From Eucalyptus grandis (Eukaryota > Streptophyta > Magnoliopsida > Myrtales > Myrtaceae), in the NCBI RefSeq assembly GCF_016545825.1, contig NC_052618.1, positions 32,310,196 to 32,374,195 of the forward strand: a DNA stretch of 64,000 nucleotides, given 5' to 3'. Positions 22,008-33,034 of the stretch are shown piece by piece (the stretch's first letter is position 1; the number at the start of each line of letters is the position of its first letter). The position numbers and the translations under genes were made by a program. Under the pieces are notes generated by a model, which saw nothing but the letters and a program-made list of their open reading frames with translations, was not told the DNA's origin and ran no database searches.

Positions 22008-22590
22008 TTGAAGTTATTAGATTTTCTAGTAACATTCAAATCCAACAAGAAGATTGGTTGAGCGATTCTCTAAGGAAATATCCAACGGTTATCTTTGATA
22101 CAAAGGATTATATAAAAAGATCAAGTTGGTAAAAAAGGATATATAGAGATGAAGTTCTTAAGTTTATAATTCCTAAGTTTTGAATAATCTTCAATCTTAA
22201 AGGTTCATCTTTGAAAGCTATACTATGTAATCTTTTAGAGGTTGAGAGTGTATGTGAAGAATTTGTCTCATGAATTTGAGTATTCATTACTCAAATCTAG
22301 TAGCCTTTGATAGATTGATCTAGTGAAATCTAGCCAATCAATTGTTGGTGTGGGAGATTGTACGTAGGCCTACTAAAGCCAAACTACTATTATCGTTTGT
22401 GTGTAACTCTCTATTCCTTACTCTCTTTATTTTATCTGTCTTAAGGGTTATTTGCACACTGGTAAGATCTGACAATTATTTGAGTTCTGATCAAAAGTTG
22501 TTCTGTTACAAATTATTTTAAATTTTGTTTATTCTGCAAAATCACCTATTCACCCCCCTCTAGATGGTTCATCTAGTCCTAATAGTAACA
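22008..22590 (+). mobile_element. LTR remnant (copia-like 3' end)
   Basis: The stretch ends in CACCTATTCACCCCCCTCTAG...AGTCCTAATAGTAACA. I recall this C-rich motif plus CA end from large plant copia (SIRE/Maximus-type) LTRs. No primer binding site follows and no start was found, so it is a truncated or solo LTR fragment. The right breakpoint of duplication copy A coincides with its left limit. Confidence 0.45.
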
Positions 22591-22624
22591 AAACATCTAA
22601 ATGGAAAAAGTCAATAACCATTGA

Positions 22625-23270
22625 GATTCGAACCCATAGAGTCATAGCATTCTCTTTCTCTTCTTCTTCTATATCAAACGAAACTGGGTTCGTGTTAGCC
22701 ATGTGCCCTGATAATCTCAACCTCCTGAAGATCTCGCCAAGCATCCCTTAAAATCCACTATGCATTTGGTGGGAGTTATCTCCAACGAGGAACTCATGAA
22801 CTTCACCATCAAGTTCTACAACACTGCAACCGGGAAGCTTCTTCACGCCTCTGGACTTCATTACCTGCCGCACATGGCTCACACCTTCCCAGCTTTTGTC
22901 TTCAGCGTAGATATTGGACGAAAGCACAAAAGCAACTCGACTCTTTGCTTCAAGCTCCAGCATCTTTCTTGAGGCAAGCTCGCCTATTTCCATATTCTTG
23001 TGAATTTCACATGCATTTAGTGAAGGTCCGCAAGCGCTGGCATGAGGCTTCAGTGGCATGTCATTGATGAAATTTAGGGCTTCATTTAAAGGGCCAGCTT
23101 GGCCATACAAATTAACCATGCAGCCATAATGCTCCAGGTCAGGCTGGATTCCGTACGACTCTGTCATTGAGCCAAAATGCTAACAGCCTTCCTCAACTAG
23201 TCCAACAACACTTCATTCGGGAGAAGCCCATCTTTCTTCATCATCCAATAAACCTACTTCAGGTCCTCAA
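22625..23270 (-). pseudogene. DYW-type PPR protein pseudogene, C-terminal fragment
   Basis: The minus strand reads IQPDLEHYGCMVNLYGQAG, INDMPLKPHAS, LNACEIHKNMEIGELA and SNIYAEDKSWEGVSHVRQ, then MKSRGVKKLPGCS, VELDGEVHEFLVGDNSH. After an in-frame TAA at 22748 come MLGEIFRRLRLSGH and FDIEEEEKENA. These are the last PPR motifs, the E and E+ motifs and the start of a DYW domain, as in organellar RNA-editing factors. Upstream, KKDGLLPNEV and GLVEEG are recognisable with frameshifts to about 23270. The DYW domain is cut at about 22625 next to the LTR remnant. It is a non-functional fragment of a gene normally of 500-800 codons. Confidence 0.88.
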
Positions 23271-24845
23271 ACCAAGAAAAAACTACAACTAGGATTTAAT
23301 CCGGACAACAAGAAATTGCATGTGTGTTCCAATTTGTGTGCTAACATATTATTTGGCGTCCCATAGATCATCGTTAAGGGCACATAAGGATTACCTAGAA
23401 CGCTTATAACTGATAGCCATTTGTCTTGCAACGCAATATTCCAATATAAGATGCCAAATTCTAATTTGAGATGATACAAGATGCAAAGCATAACTATTTA
23501 GAAGATGTTAAAAGTAATCTCTCCAAGGAAAAATAACAAGAGGTATATTACAAGTTGACATTTTCTATCTTAACACATTTCAATAGAAAGAAAGATTGGT
23601 TGTCAAGGTTTTATATTGGCAAACGTCCAATAACTAAACAGGTATTCCACACAATATCTAAGTTCTTGTCATCTAGTTAATATGGCAGTAACATAATGTC
23701 CATTTCACTTAATAATCTATATTCCAGAAATCTATATGAATGTGACTCAAAATTATTCATAAGAAACAAGTCAGGTGTCAACATATCGCCTCTAAATGTA
23801 GTTTCTCGGAATCATCTCAAGAATGAGAAACACTAACATGGTATGAGCATTCTCAACAACAATGCCCAAAATATCAAAAAGTTTTCTCTGGATACTTTCT
23901 ATGTAATCCTGACAAAGTTTATCCTTCAATTGAAAAGTTAGAAATCCATATGAGAGGGCTCTTCTTTCAACAAGCCATCTTGCTCTTTCTCTCTTTTCTA
24001 GCTTCCGTCCCTCAGAGCAGTCAATTGCAAGAAGCAGCTCATTTAGGTAAAGAAAAATCCAATTTATATTCCACTGTGCAAGAAGAGTTAGCTATCTTGC
24101 TTGTTAGATTGTGCTCCTGTTATGGTTTTAGATCTTTTGCATATTGTGGAATCTGAACTCTTGCTGATTACCAGGCAAGCTAGTCAAATGAGAAGGCCCT
24201 CATGAATTTGAAAAAATCATGACCCCGCTTGATTATGAGATATACCCCAACTCATAGAAGTATCTTGTTGAGGTTGAAAATGAATGTACTTGCCCACTTG
24301 ATAGGATGACTCACAGAATAAAACTAGAAATAATTTATATTAGGTGCTTAAAATATAGGGCATGGACATCGGTAACTACTCGAGTCATTTATCATCCTCG
24401 TACTATAATGCATATTTTCTTGCATCAATGTGACTCTCATCCATGTGAGAATGGTGTAAAAATCGTAAATATTATCTAATATTTGTCCTAACCTCCATAA
24501 GACATAGAATATGAATTGTAATTGGCTTTGTTCATCAAACTCCTTGGACTCACTTCTCCAGTTGGAGTTTCATGTTCTAGGTTTAGTCTGTACTAGTTAT
24601 TTCATTCCAAATCTAGTCAGCATGGTCTCGAATCATTGCTCTATTAATAGTTTATATTTTTGGGACATGCCACAATGATCTTCTAACTTAACTCAAAGTT
24701 CCTTCCCATGCTCTTCCTTCAAATTTCAATTTAACGTGCTCTAAAATTCTCTACGGGACGTGAACTTTTGTGACTGCTTCATTATTTTTCCTTTTAGTGT
24801 ACTTTCCCTCTCTTTTGTTAACCTGATGATCTCACTTGATGGTCA
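23271..24845 (+). other. Upstream block of UPF0496 paralogue 2
   Basis: From about 23455 the sequence aligns with 5610 onward in copy A and, in reverse, with 28030 downward, including the conserved leader-like block at 23950-24050 and the stretch before the ATG (about 24540-24845). The piece 23271-23455 has no match that I can see. The block is clearly more diverged than copy A is from copy B. Confidence 0.6.
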
Positions 24846-26075
24846 ATGGGAGATTCCAACACCAGGAGAAACCTCCCAAAGCTGTTCGAGTTTGTCAGGG
24901 ATGACTTCATGAATGGCTTGCACATCCTAGATTTCTGTGCCACCCTTGAGAATTGCTTGAAGTATGCATGCGATACCCAATAGCTGATTTTTGACGTGCT
25001 TCATTACTTCGAAGAAGAAGACAGGAAAGAAGGTCACAGGTATGTGAATCTTAATTCTCAAGGAACTTCATTGATAGCACATGTATCTAAGTACATTTGG
25101 TTCTTGAGCTACTATTGCTAACGTTTTCATTCTCTCCCGTCTTCTCTATGCAATAGCATTCGACGTCATATCCTTTGCCAACAAGGTTGAGTTGATTTCT
25201 AGAGTTTGATATACTAACATTACATGGCCAAGGTGGTGAGGAATACATATACTTGTTCAGTTTCGATAAAAACTAATTTAGGTACCCAAACACCTGGGCG
25301 AAATTGAGGAATTTCAGGAAGACTGCAGACCCTTTGAGATCAACAAAGTTAATGTCTGAGAAGTTGCAGATCAAGAAGGAGATTGACACAAAGCTCAAGA
25401 GCATCCACACTTGTGCAAAGGTCTCAAGCACTATCCTAGTTACAACTTTTGAAGCCATACTGCTCTATCTAGTAATGACTGCTATGGTGTTTGTTCCGCC
25501 AGTCACCACGGCTCTAGTTGCTGCAGTTGCCTTCCCATGGTTTTGGTGGGCTAGTGGATTGACTCCCTTTGGAAGAATTATGAAAATACGCTTATGGAAC
25601 ATGGAAGGGTGTTCACCTTATTGCATGTAAGTACTACAAACCTTTTTCTCCCTTATTACAGTAACCATCCCCACACTTCCACAAACCAAGTTAACATCCT
25701 TGTCAAGTTCAAAACAATAGTGTCCCCTTGAAGTCCTCACGTCTAACATAATGAGCATTGTGAGTCTGCCTTGATTTTTAAGTAACTATAATGATGGGGA
25801 AACGTCTAGGAGTCTGAAATGCAAGAAACTCTGCAAGAGAAGTTGCCATGATTTACATTAGTAAATTCGTACAACTAAAAGCTCGACAGGCCAATACCTT
25901 TGTTTCTTTCATGGACATGGAAACAACTAGAATTCTTATTGACTGTCTGGAGGTACATAATAAGAGCCTCTTGCTAACGACTGATTTTGTGATTGAGGAG
26001 GGAGCAGAAGCAGAGAAGCTTGGAATGGCAGACATCAAGAAGAAGCTGAGAGATTTCTTGAAAGATGTCAAATAA
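24846..26075 (+). pseudogene. UPF0496 pseudogene (paralogue 2, plus strand)
   Basis: Exon-equivalents are 24846-25038, about 25281-25628 and 25890-26075, with recognisable splice sites (CACAG|GTATG, TTTAG|G, CGACAG|G). Exon 1 keeps the start and the LDFCATLENCLKYACD region but has lost roughly 80 internal codons and carries a TAG. Exon 2 keeps the membrane segment (VTTFEAILLYLVMTAM) but ends in frameshifted sequence. Exon 3 reads LIDCLEVHNKSLLL and ADIKKKLRDFLKDVK and stops early. It is an older, dead duplicate of the intact gene at 7870-9408. Confidence 0.85.
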
Positions 26076-26429
26076 TTGGAAAAGCTAGCCAATATGTGTT
26101 TCATAGGATTATATAATAGTGATTAATTCTAGTCAAGGAACAAATAAAAACACAATAACCACACAAAGACCCCATAATATATATCAACTATATATTGACA
26201 CACAAGCCAGCCTCATTTTATGTGGAACTTAGGATCGAAGAATTACTTTTTAAGGTAGGAAGATGATAAAGGCCTTTTTGTCAAAAAGCTACCTATTTTT
26301 TATAATCCTAACAAATCAAATGCCAAATGTAGATGTCTTCTGCTTTGTTGAACTAAGAAGGCAATGCACATGGAGGTTCACATTAAATCCTTCACAATGA
26401 AACAAACACTTAACAACAGTTCTGTATGG
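26076..26429. other. Spacer at the axis of the inverted UPF0496 pair
   Basis: About 350 nt of AT-rich sequence lies between two convergent UPF0496 pseudogenes. No gene is seen. Confidence 0.5.
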
Positions 26430-27290
26430 CACTATAGGGGCACCGTTTCAATTGGTGGGGGGCTTCATAATCCCCTGAAGCACATATTGGCTTGCTTTTC
26501 CAGTTCTACAGCATCCTTCATGAAATCTCTCGGCTACTTCTTGATGTCTGTTATTTCTAGCTTTACTTCTTATGCTTTCTCATCAATTGCAAAATCAGCT
26601 TTCCACAAGAGGCTCTTGATCTATACCTCCAAACGGTAAATTAGAATTCTAATTGTCTAGGTCTTTGAGAGACACAAAGGTAATGGATTGCAGAGCTTTT
26701 ACTTGTGAGAATTGCTCATGGAAATCATAGTTTCTTGCATTTTGGACTCCTAGACGTTGTTCTCATCATCACAGCTACTTAAAATCAAGTCAGCCTCACA
26801 ATGTTCATTAAGTTAGACGTGAGGACTTCAAGGGGAAACTATTGTTTTGAACTTAATAGGGACGTTAACTTGGTTTGATGAAATTGTGTGGATGGTCATT
26901 ATAATAAGAGTGTGAAAGCTTTGTAGTACTCACTTGCATTGAGGTGATCACCTCCCCCTGTTATGTAAGCATATGTTCATAATTCTTTCAAAGGGAGTCA
27001 ATCCACTTGCCAACCGAATCCATGGGAAAGGCAGTTGCAGCTGCAAGAGCAGCGGCCACTGCCAGAGATCAGAACAGTTTAGAAAGTCATAACCAGGATC
27101 ATACTTGAGACCTTCAACCAAGTGCGTATGGTCTTGAGCTTCATGTTGATCTCCTTCTCAATCGGTAACTTCTCGAACATTGACTTTTGTAATAATATTA
27201 AAGATCTCGAAGAACTCAGTCAATGGGTGTCCACCCTCCCTGAAATTCCTCAATTCGTCCAATATATTTGGGTACCTAAATTTTTACAAA
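26430..27290 (-). pseudogene. UPF0496 pseudogene (paralogue 3, minus strand)
   Basis: The complement shows exon 3 (about 26430-26687; the frame around KKLRDFMKDA is recognisable as the complement of TTCATGAAATCTCTCGGCTA) and exon 2 (about 26935-27280, including the E-V-I-T-x-M-Q end and the Ala-rich membrane segment). Frameshifts and substitutions break both. Exon 1 is absent; sequence passes directly into the upstream-type block. It faces paralogue 2 tail to tail. Confidence 0.8.
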
Positions 27291-28040
27291 GTCTCTGCAT
27301 CAGTGTGTCTCAAAACAGAACAAGTATGTGTAACGTGTATATCTCATGATCAAGCTTGATCATGATTTTTTCAAATTCATGATGGCCTTTTTATTTATCT
27401 CTCCTGCATTATAATCAGCAAAAGTTCAGATACCACAATCTGCATAAGATCTAAAACCATAACAGGAATACAATCCAACAACCAAGATAGCTAACTCTTC
27501 TTGCACAAATTAAATAAATTGGATTTTTCTTTACCTAAATAAGTGGCTTCAATTGATTGCTTTGCGGGATGGAAGTTAGAAAACAAAGGGCAAGATGGCT
27601 TGTTGAATGTAGTGAAGAAGCGTCCTCTAATGTAGATTTGTATTTTTTCAATCGGAGGATAGACTTTGTCACGATGACATAGAAAGTGTCTAGAGAAAGC
27701 TTTTGAAATTTTCAGCATAGTTACCGAGAATGCTCATGCCATATTAGTGTTTCTCATTCTTGATATGATTCGGAGAAACCTCGTTTAGAGACGATATGTT
27801 GACATTCGACCGTTTCGCGTGATCAGTTCCATGTCATATTTCTATAGATTTTTGGAATGTAATGGATGGATATTATGATGCTACCATATTTACTAGATGA
27901 CAAAAACCTAGATATTGTTCGAAACACACATTTAGTTATTGGATGTTTGCCGATATAATACCTTGACAACCAATCTTTCCTTCCATTGAAATGTGTTAAA
28001 GATAGAAAATATTAGCTTGGACCATACCTCCTATTATTTT
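27291..28040 (-). repeat. Inverted copy of the UPF0496 upstream block
   Basis: The complement of this stretch matches about 23490-24240, including the leader-like block (ATAAGTGGCTTCAATTGATTGCTT on +), the TATTGTC-x-AAAACC words, and the poly-T/AAT words. Together with 26430-27290 it forms the right arm of an inverted repeat about 1.6 kb long. Confidence 0.7.
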
Positions 28041-30087
28041 TCTAGAGGGATTACTTTTTATAAGTTTTCCAGGTAATGTTGGGTGGTCTTGGGTTTCTCT
28101 TATCCCAAAAGCTAGCTCAAAGGATAAAATATTCCCTCGCACTTATAAATCAACCATTAGCCCATTCCACAACTGAAATAGGATAAATTCCAATAATCTC
28201 CCCTCACACATCAAGTCTTAGGTGGTAGCCACAACAATGAGATAAACATCCTAAAAGCCAATTGAAATTCCTTCCTTGAGATATGTACCAAACACTAGTA
28301 CAGATTGGGTGCCCAACAATTAACCAACGGCTCTTACACCATTTGTTGTGAGCGCACAGCAGAAATTCGATACCTTCACCCGGAGGGATTGCCAAAAGGA
28401 AGCTCAAATCCGAGCTCGTCAACATATCTACTTGCAATTAACTACTCAACACCATACAAATTCTTTGATATCGAACTTCTTAACAAAACTCACATGTATA
28501 TTTCAACAATCTTTCCGTCATATGTGAGCTCAATGTTAACTATGCTCTCCTTTAATCCAAGTATCATTTTGCATCAAGATATCTCAACTTAAATCTCCAT
28601 CAGTGTCGAACTTCATCCTTGATCTCTTTCTCCGAATCAAACCATAAAGTTTGCCATTGTGCCCACATTGCTAAATCACAACACACACCGCTTGAACACC
28701 ACATTAGTAATCAAATTCCTTTCTTGAGATATTCATCAAACATTGGAACAAATTGGGAGCCCACAAATTAACCAGCTTTGATGCTAGTGTTGAGGTGGTC
28801 TTGAACCTATCTCAACCCAAAACTAGACCGACCTTCATTCAAAGTTTAAGCCTATAAGTTATGACCAATTAAAATATATTAATTTCTATGACCATATTAA
28901 TTCTTCGATATAGAACTTCTCTGACACAACTCAAACGTTTATTTTAACAATCTCCTATCATGTGTGAGCTTAGCGTTAGGTCTACTTCCCCTTAATCTAA
29001 GTATCATTTTGCATCAAGATATCTCAACTTGAATGTCCATTAATGCAGAGCTTCATCCTTGGTGTTTTTCTTCAAATCAAATCATGAAGTCTGCCATCCG
29101 ATCCACATTTTTACACCACATTGCCCACAACCCAAAAACCATGTTGGTAATCAAATTCCTTCCTTAAGATATTCACCAAACACCCAAATAGATTGGGGGC
29201 CCACTAATCAACAAATGGCTTTGATACCATTTGTTGGGAGCATGTTGGAGAAACTTAATACCTTCACTCAGGGAGATCGACAAGAGAAAGCTCAAGTCCA
29301 AGCCTATCAACATATCCAATTAGACTCACCTTCATTTAAAAACTTAAGCCAATGAGTTATGAGCAAACTAAGATTTATTGATTGCTTCACACCAAATCCA
29401 TTCTCTAATGTGATTTTTTTCAAACACAACTCACACGTGCATCTTTACTATCTCCCTTCAGATGTAAGTATTATTATTGAGTTTGCTTCCCCTTAATTCA
29501 AATATCTCTACGCATTAATTTATCTCAATTTGAATCTCAAATGCTAAACTTCACACTAGGTTTCTTTCTCCAAATCGAACCATTAAGTTTACCATCAAGC
29601 CGACGCTACTACACCATAATGTTCACATGCCCGAAACTATATTGGTAATATGATTCCTTCCTTGCAATGTTCACCAAACATCGGAACAGATTAGGATTCC
29701 ATCAATCTATCATTAGCTTTGACACCGGTGTTAGGTATCTCTCACCTCAAAAGCTAGCTTTAAAGGTAATACTTTCTCTCACGAGTGTGCTAGATAGTCT
29801 TGAACCTCTCACCCTAAAAGTTAGCTTAAATGGTAAAACTTTTCCTCACACCAACCACCCTTCCCTTCCAAAACAAATGTGGTATAACCCCAGCAATCCC
29901 TCCCTCACAAGTTGGGCCCTAGGTCAGAGTCACGACAACTTGTATCTCTCTTGTGTGATTGTTGAGTTCAGACTTATTGGTAACTTAAATTTTGATACAA
30001 GCGTTCGGTAGTCTTAAGTCTCCCTTATCCCCAAAAATAGCTCAAATGGTGAGGCACTCCCTCATACTTATAAAATGACCACCATAT
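28041..30087. repeat. Degenerate tandem repeats of about 0.4-0.5 kb units
   Basis: A recurring text AAATTCCTTCCTTGAGATAT...ACCAAACA...AGATTGGG..CCCA.CAA.CAAC..CTTTGATACCATTTGTTG appears near 28265, 28715, 29150 and 29650. A second recurring text, CATCAAGATATCTCAACTT..AT..CCAT, appears near 28570, 29010 and 29510, giving about four diverged units. At both margins (28080-28210 and 29725-30080) is a third recurring text about AAAAGCTAGCTCAAA and CTCACACTTATAA. No coding frame is credible. Confidence 0.6.
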
Positions 30088-30743
30088 GTTGTGACATTAA
30101 GCCTTGACTTAACTCAGACTCTGTCAAGCTTATACCGAGTCATGTGTTAGGGTTCAAGTTCTTACAACATACATAATTTTCATCTTGGAATCGCCACTAA
30201 TCAGTTTTTTGGAGGTCAATTAGGGACACGGATAAAGTATCAAAAATTATACTTTACCCCTATGCACTAGAGAACTTGATTACACAAAATTGCTCTAACG
30301 TCCTTTTGGTACATTTTTTCTATTATTGCAAAAAATGTTTGATAGGTTGCTTAGATTCATTTTAACTAGAATTACTAACATGCAAGGTGTTCATGAGGTG
30401 CGCAGACATCAAAATAACAACCAATAATGAAAACAATAAACAAATTGCAAGGATAGAGAAGATGTGTTTACCTCGAAGCAATACAAGTATCTGCAATGTT
30501 AATAGAAAAAACCACATATTCAACCTAAATATATGTTTCTAATTAACACGCAATTGTAAACGCTTTTTTTGGGGTTTTCTTTTATATAAATGAAACTAAG
30601 CTATAAGCAGTGCATGCTACTAGTCTAATATGACATGCGACATATGAATGTCTTAATTATAATGACAATAAAATATATTATTCTAGCATAGCACGCAATT
30701 TCCAAAGTACATGAACCTAGAGATGCAATTTATAATGACATGA
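30088..30743 (-). mobile_element. Reverse-oriented Ogre/Tat-like LTR remnant
   Basis: Read on the minus strand this matches the last 650 nt of the Ogre-like LTR, though diverged. Shared features in order are TTAAGTC..., the stretch TGGCGAtTCC around a Lys/Asn-type AT word (plus strand: GGAATCGCCACTAATC at 30188, against TAGTGGCGACTCC at 41260), GAGAACTTG/TTTTGG, CCTAACATG-type words, TTAATAG...ATTGC, and GCAATTGT at the end. It starts at TGTTGTGACA, the complement of the LTR terminus. The LINE of copy B and the duplication breakpoint abut its other end. Confidence 0.65.
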
Positions 30744-33019
30744 AAATTACTTCCATCCAACACGCGGCCTATGAAAGGGAGACCCACTTTCTCCTTATTT
30801 GTTTATTTTGCTAGCAAATATCCTGTCCAACCTTATTCGTCAGGCTCTCGATATGAGAAACATTAGAGGCATCAAGCTAAACATGTGTTGTCCTACCCTA
30901 TCTCATTTGTTCTTTGCAGATGATGCCATATTTTTCTTAGATGGTAAGTTGCTGGAATGTCAAAATCTTTCCAATATTATAAATCAATACTGTTTGGCAA
31001 CAAGACAGGAAGTAAAGAGGAATAAATCTGGAATATTTGTCAGTAAAGATTGCCCTATTGGCCTACAAGAAAATTTGGCCAATGAATTCAGAGTACCTTT
31101 GATGGTTAAAACAGGCAAATATCTAGGGATTCCCTCAGACTGGGGTAGATCAAAAAAAGAAATGTTTGCCTGGATAATGGCAAAAGTTCATTCAAAATTA
31201 GACGGATGGAAAGAAAAGTTAATATCAAAGGGCAGCAAGGAAATTCTGATTAAGTCTGTTGTCCAAGCGATCCCTTAGTATGCTATGTATATCCTTAAAA
31301 TTCCTACATCTATTTGCAAATCCGTTGAGAAGAAGATTGCTCGATTCTGGTGGCAGAATAATAGTACAAAACCCGATATCCACTGGAAGAGTTGGGAGGA
31401 GCTCAAAACTAGTAAGAGCAAAGGAGGACTCCGCTTTAGAGATCTTATGGATTTTAGTAGGGCAATGCTCGGGAAGCAAGCCTGGCGTTTAATTCAGGGA
31501 CCCTCCTCCCTTTGGAGCATGCTATTCAAAGGTATTTATTTTCATTCATGTGAATTTAGACATGCTGAGAAAGGAACTAGACCGTCGTGGGTTTGGCGAG
31601 CTTTGTTGGTAGGAAGAGATTTAATTTTACCGAGACTATAATGGGCGGTGGGTGATGGGAGCAAAATCAGAACTAGGGAAGATCGTTGGTTACCAAATGG
31701 AATTTTACGCGGTCCAGCTCTTCGAGATGAACCCTTGCTAGTGGTTGATTATATTGACCCCAACAACAATAAATGAAACGTTCCTCTCTTAAACAGGTAA
31801 TTTGATGACTCCACTATTAGTGAAATTCCTACCATTCCGGTAAGACCTAATTACATAAATGATCAAATTATTTGGACCAACTCTACAGACGGCAAATACA
31901 CCGTAAAAAGTTGCTACCAATCAGTCATAACAACATCCCTCAGTAGTATTCAAAATAGAGCAACTACTTCTATCCAAGCCCCTAATGTTTTGTGGAAGAA
32001 AATCTAGAAGCTGAAGATTTCCCCAAAAATACGGCTATTCCTCTGGTCCCTAAGCCATGATGCTTTACCAACCAAAGCTAATCTTTTTCATCGCCACATC
32101 ACCTTAGATCCAATCTGCCCAATATGTCCTACCAACGCACCAGAGACTGCAATACATACCTTTCTACTTTGTCAATGGACAGCAACTATTTGGTCACATC
32201 CAATGCTTAATATTCATATATCAACACAGGGTATACAAAATCTCAGAGCATGGATGGCAAACATAATTGAACAGAATCATGACTCACCTAATTTCGAAGT
32301 TGTAGCTACAATCTTGTAGCATATTTGGAAGACCAGAAATAATTTCGTTTTTCGGTGGCAGCAACTTGATCCAATTCGGGTCGTTAATCTAGAATTGGCT
32401 TCTATCCGGACGGCACAGCTTTCCAACTCTGATGGAGGAGGCACTAGACGCCACCGTCTCAAGCCAGACGATTTATGGAGACCTTTAGATCCCGGTTTCC
32501 TGAAGGTGAATATTAACGGAGCGTTTCAATTAGAGGGTAATGAAGGGACTATGGCGTGCATCTGTTGCGATCGAAATGGAAAACCGATAGATGGCCTTAC
32601 CAGGAGTTCTGTCACATCGTCGGCTTTGCAGGCGGAATTTCAAGCATTAGCAATCACTCTTCACTACTTGCTGGAGCAGAGCAAGGCGCATGATCGGATG
32701 GTGCTCGAATCTGACTAAAAAATTCTAGTGGAACAATCCAAGGTTTAAGATCTACACCATGAGAGGTCAAATCCATCTTCGCTGAAGCAGCGGCTCTCCT
32801 TCAAGGCTTCTCCAATCTGCAAATTAGGTTTTGTCGAAGGGGGGCTAATTTTGTGGCTTATTGGCTGCAAAGACCCACAAAAATGGCACACTTCCCCTTA
32901 ACTGGTTCATTTCACCTCCTTCTGCTTTGTTAGACATATTGTATTCGGATGCTTTGGCTGCCGATTGTGCTCTTAACTTTCATGAATGAATTTTATCCTT
33001 TCGACCAAAAAAAAAAAAA
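30744..33019 (+). mobile_element. 5'-truncated L1-type LINE, copy B
   Basis: Second copy of the LINE in the duplicated block, better preserved in places. The RT frame 30799-31278 contains F-F-A-D-D and K-Y-L-G-I-P without the copy-A frameshift. A further frame, 31285-31641, gives the thumb-type region (KKIARFWWQNN, KGGLRFRDLMDFSRAMLGKQ, AWRLIQGPSSLW). The RNase H-like domain is at 32395-32718 (LKVNINGAFQLEGNEG, AEFQALAI). Poly(A) lies at 33007-33019, followed by the 3' target repeat. The 5' target repeat is missing because the duplication breakpoint lies just inside the LINE. Confidence 0.88.
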
Positions 33020-33034
33020 TTAGGAAGCCGTATC

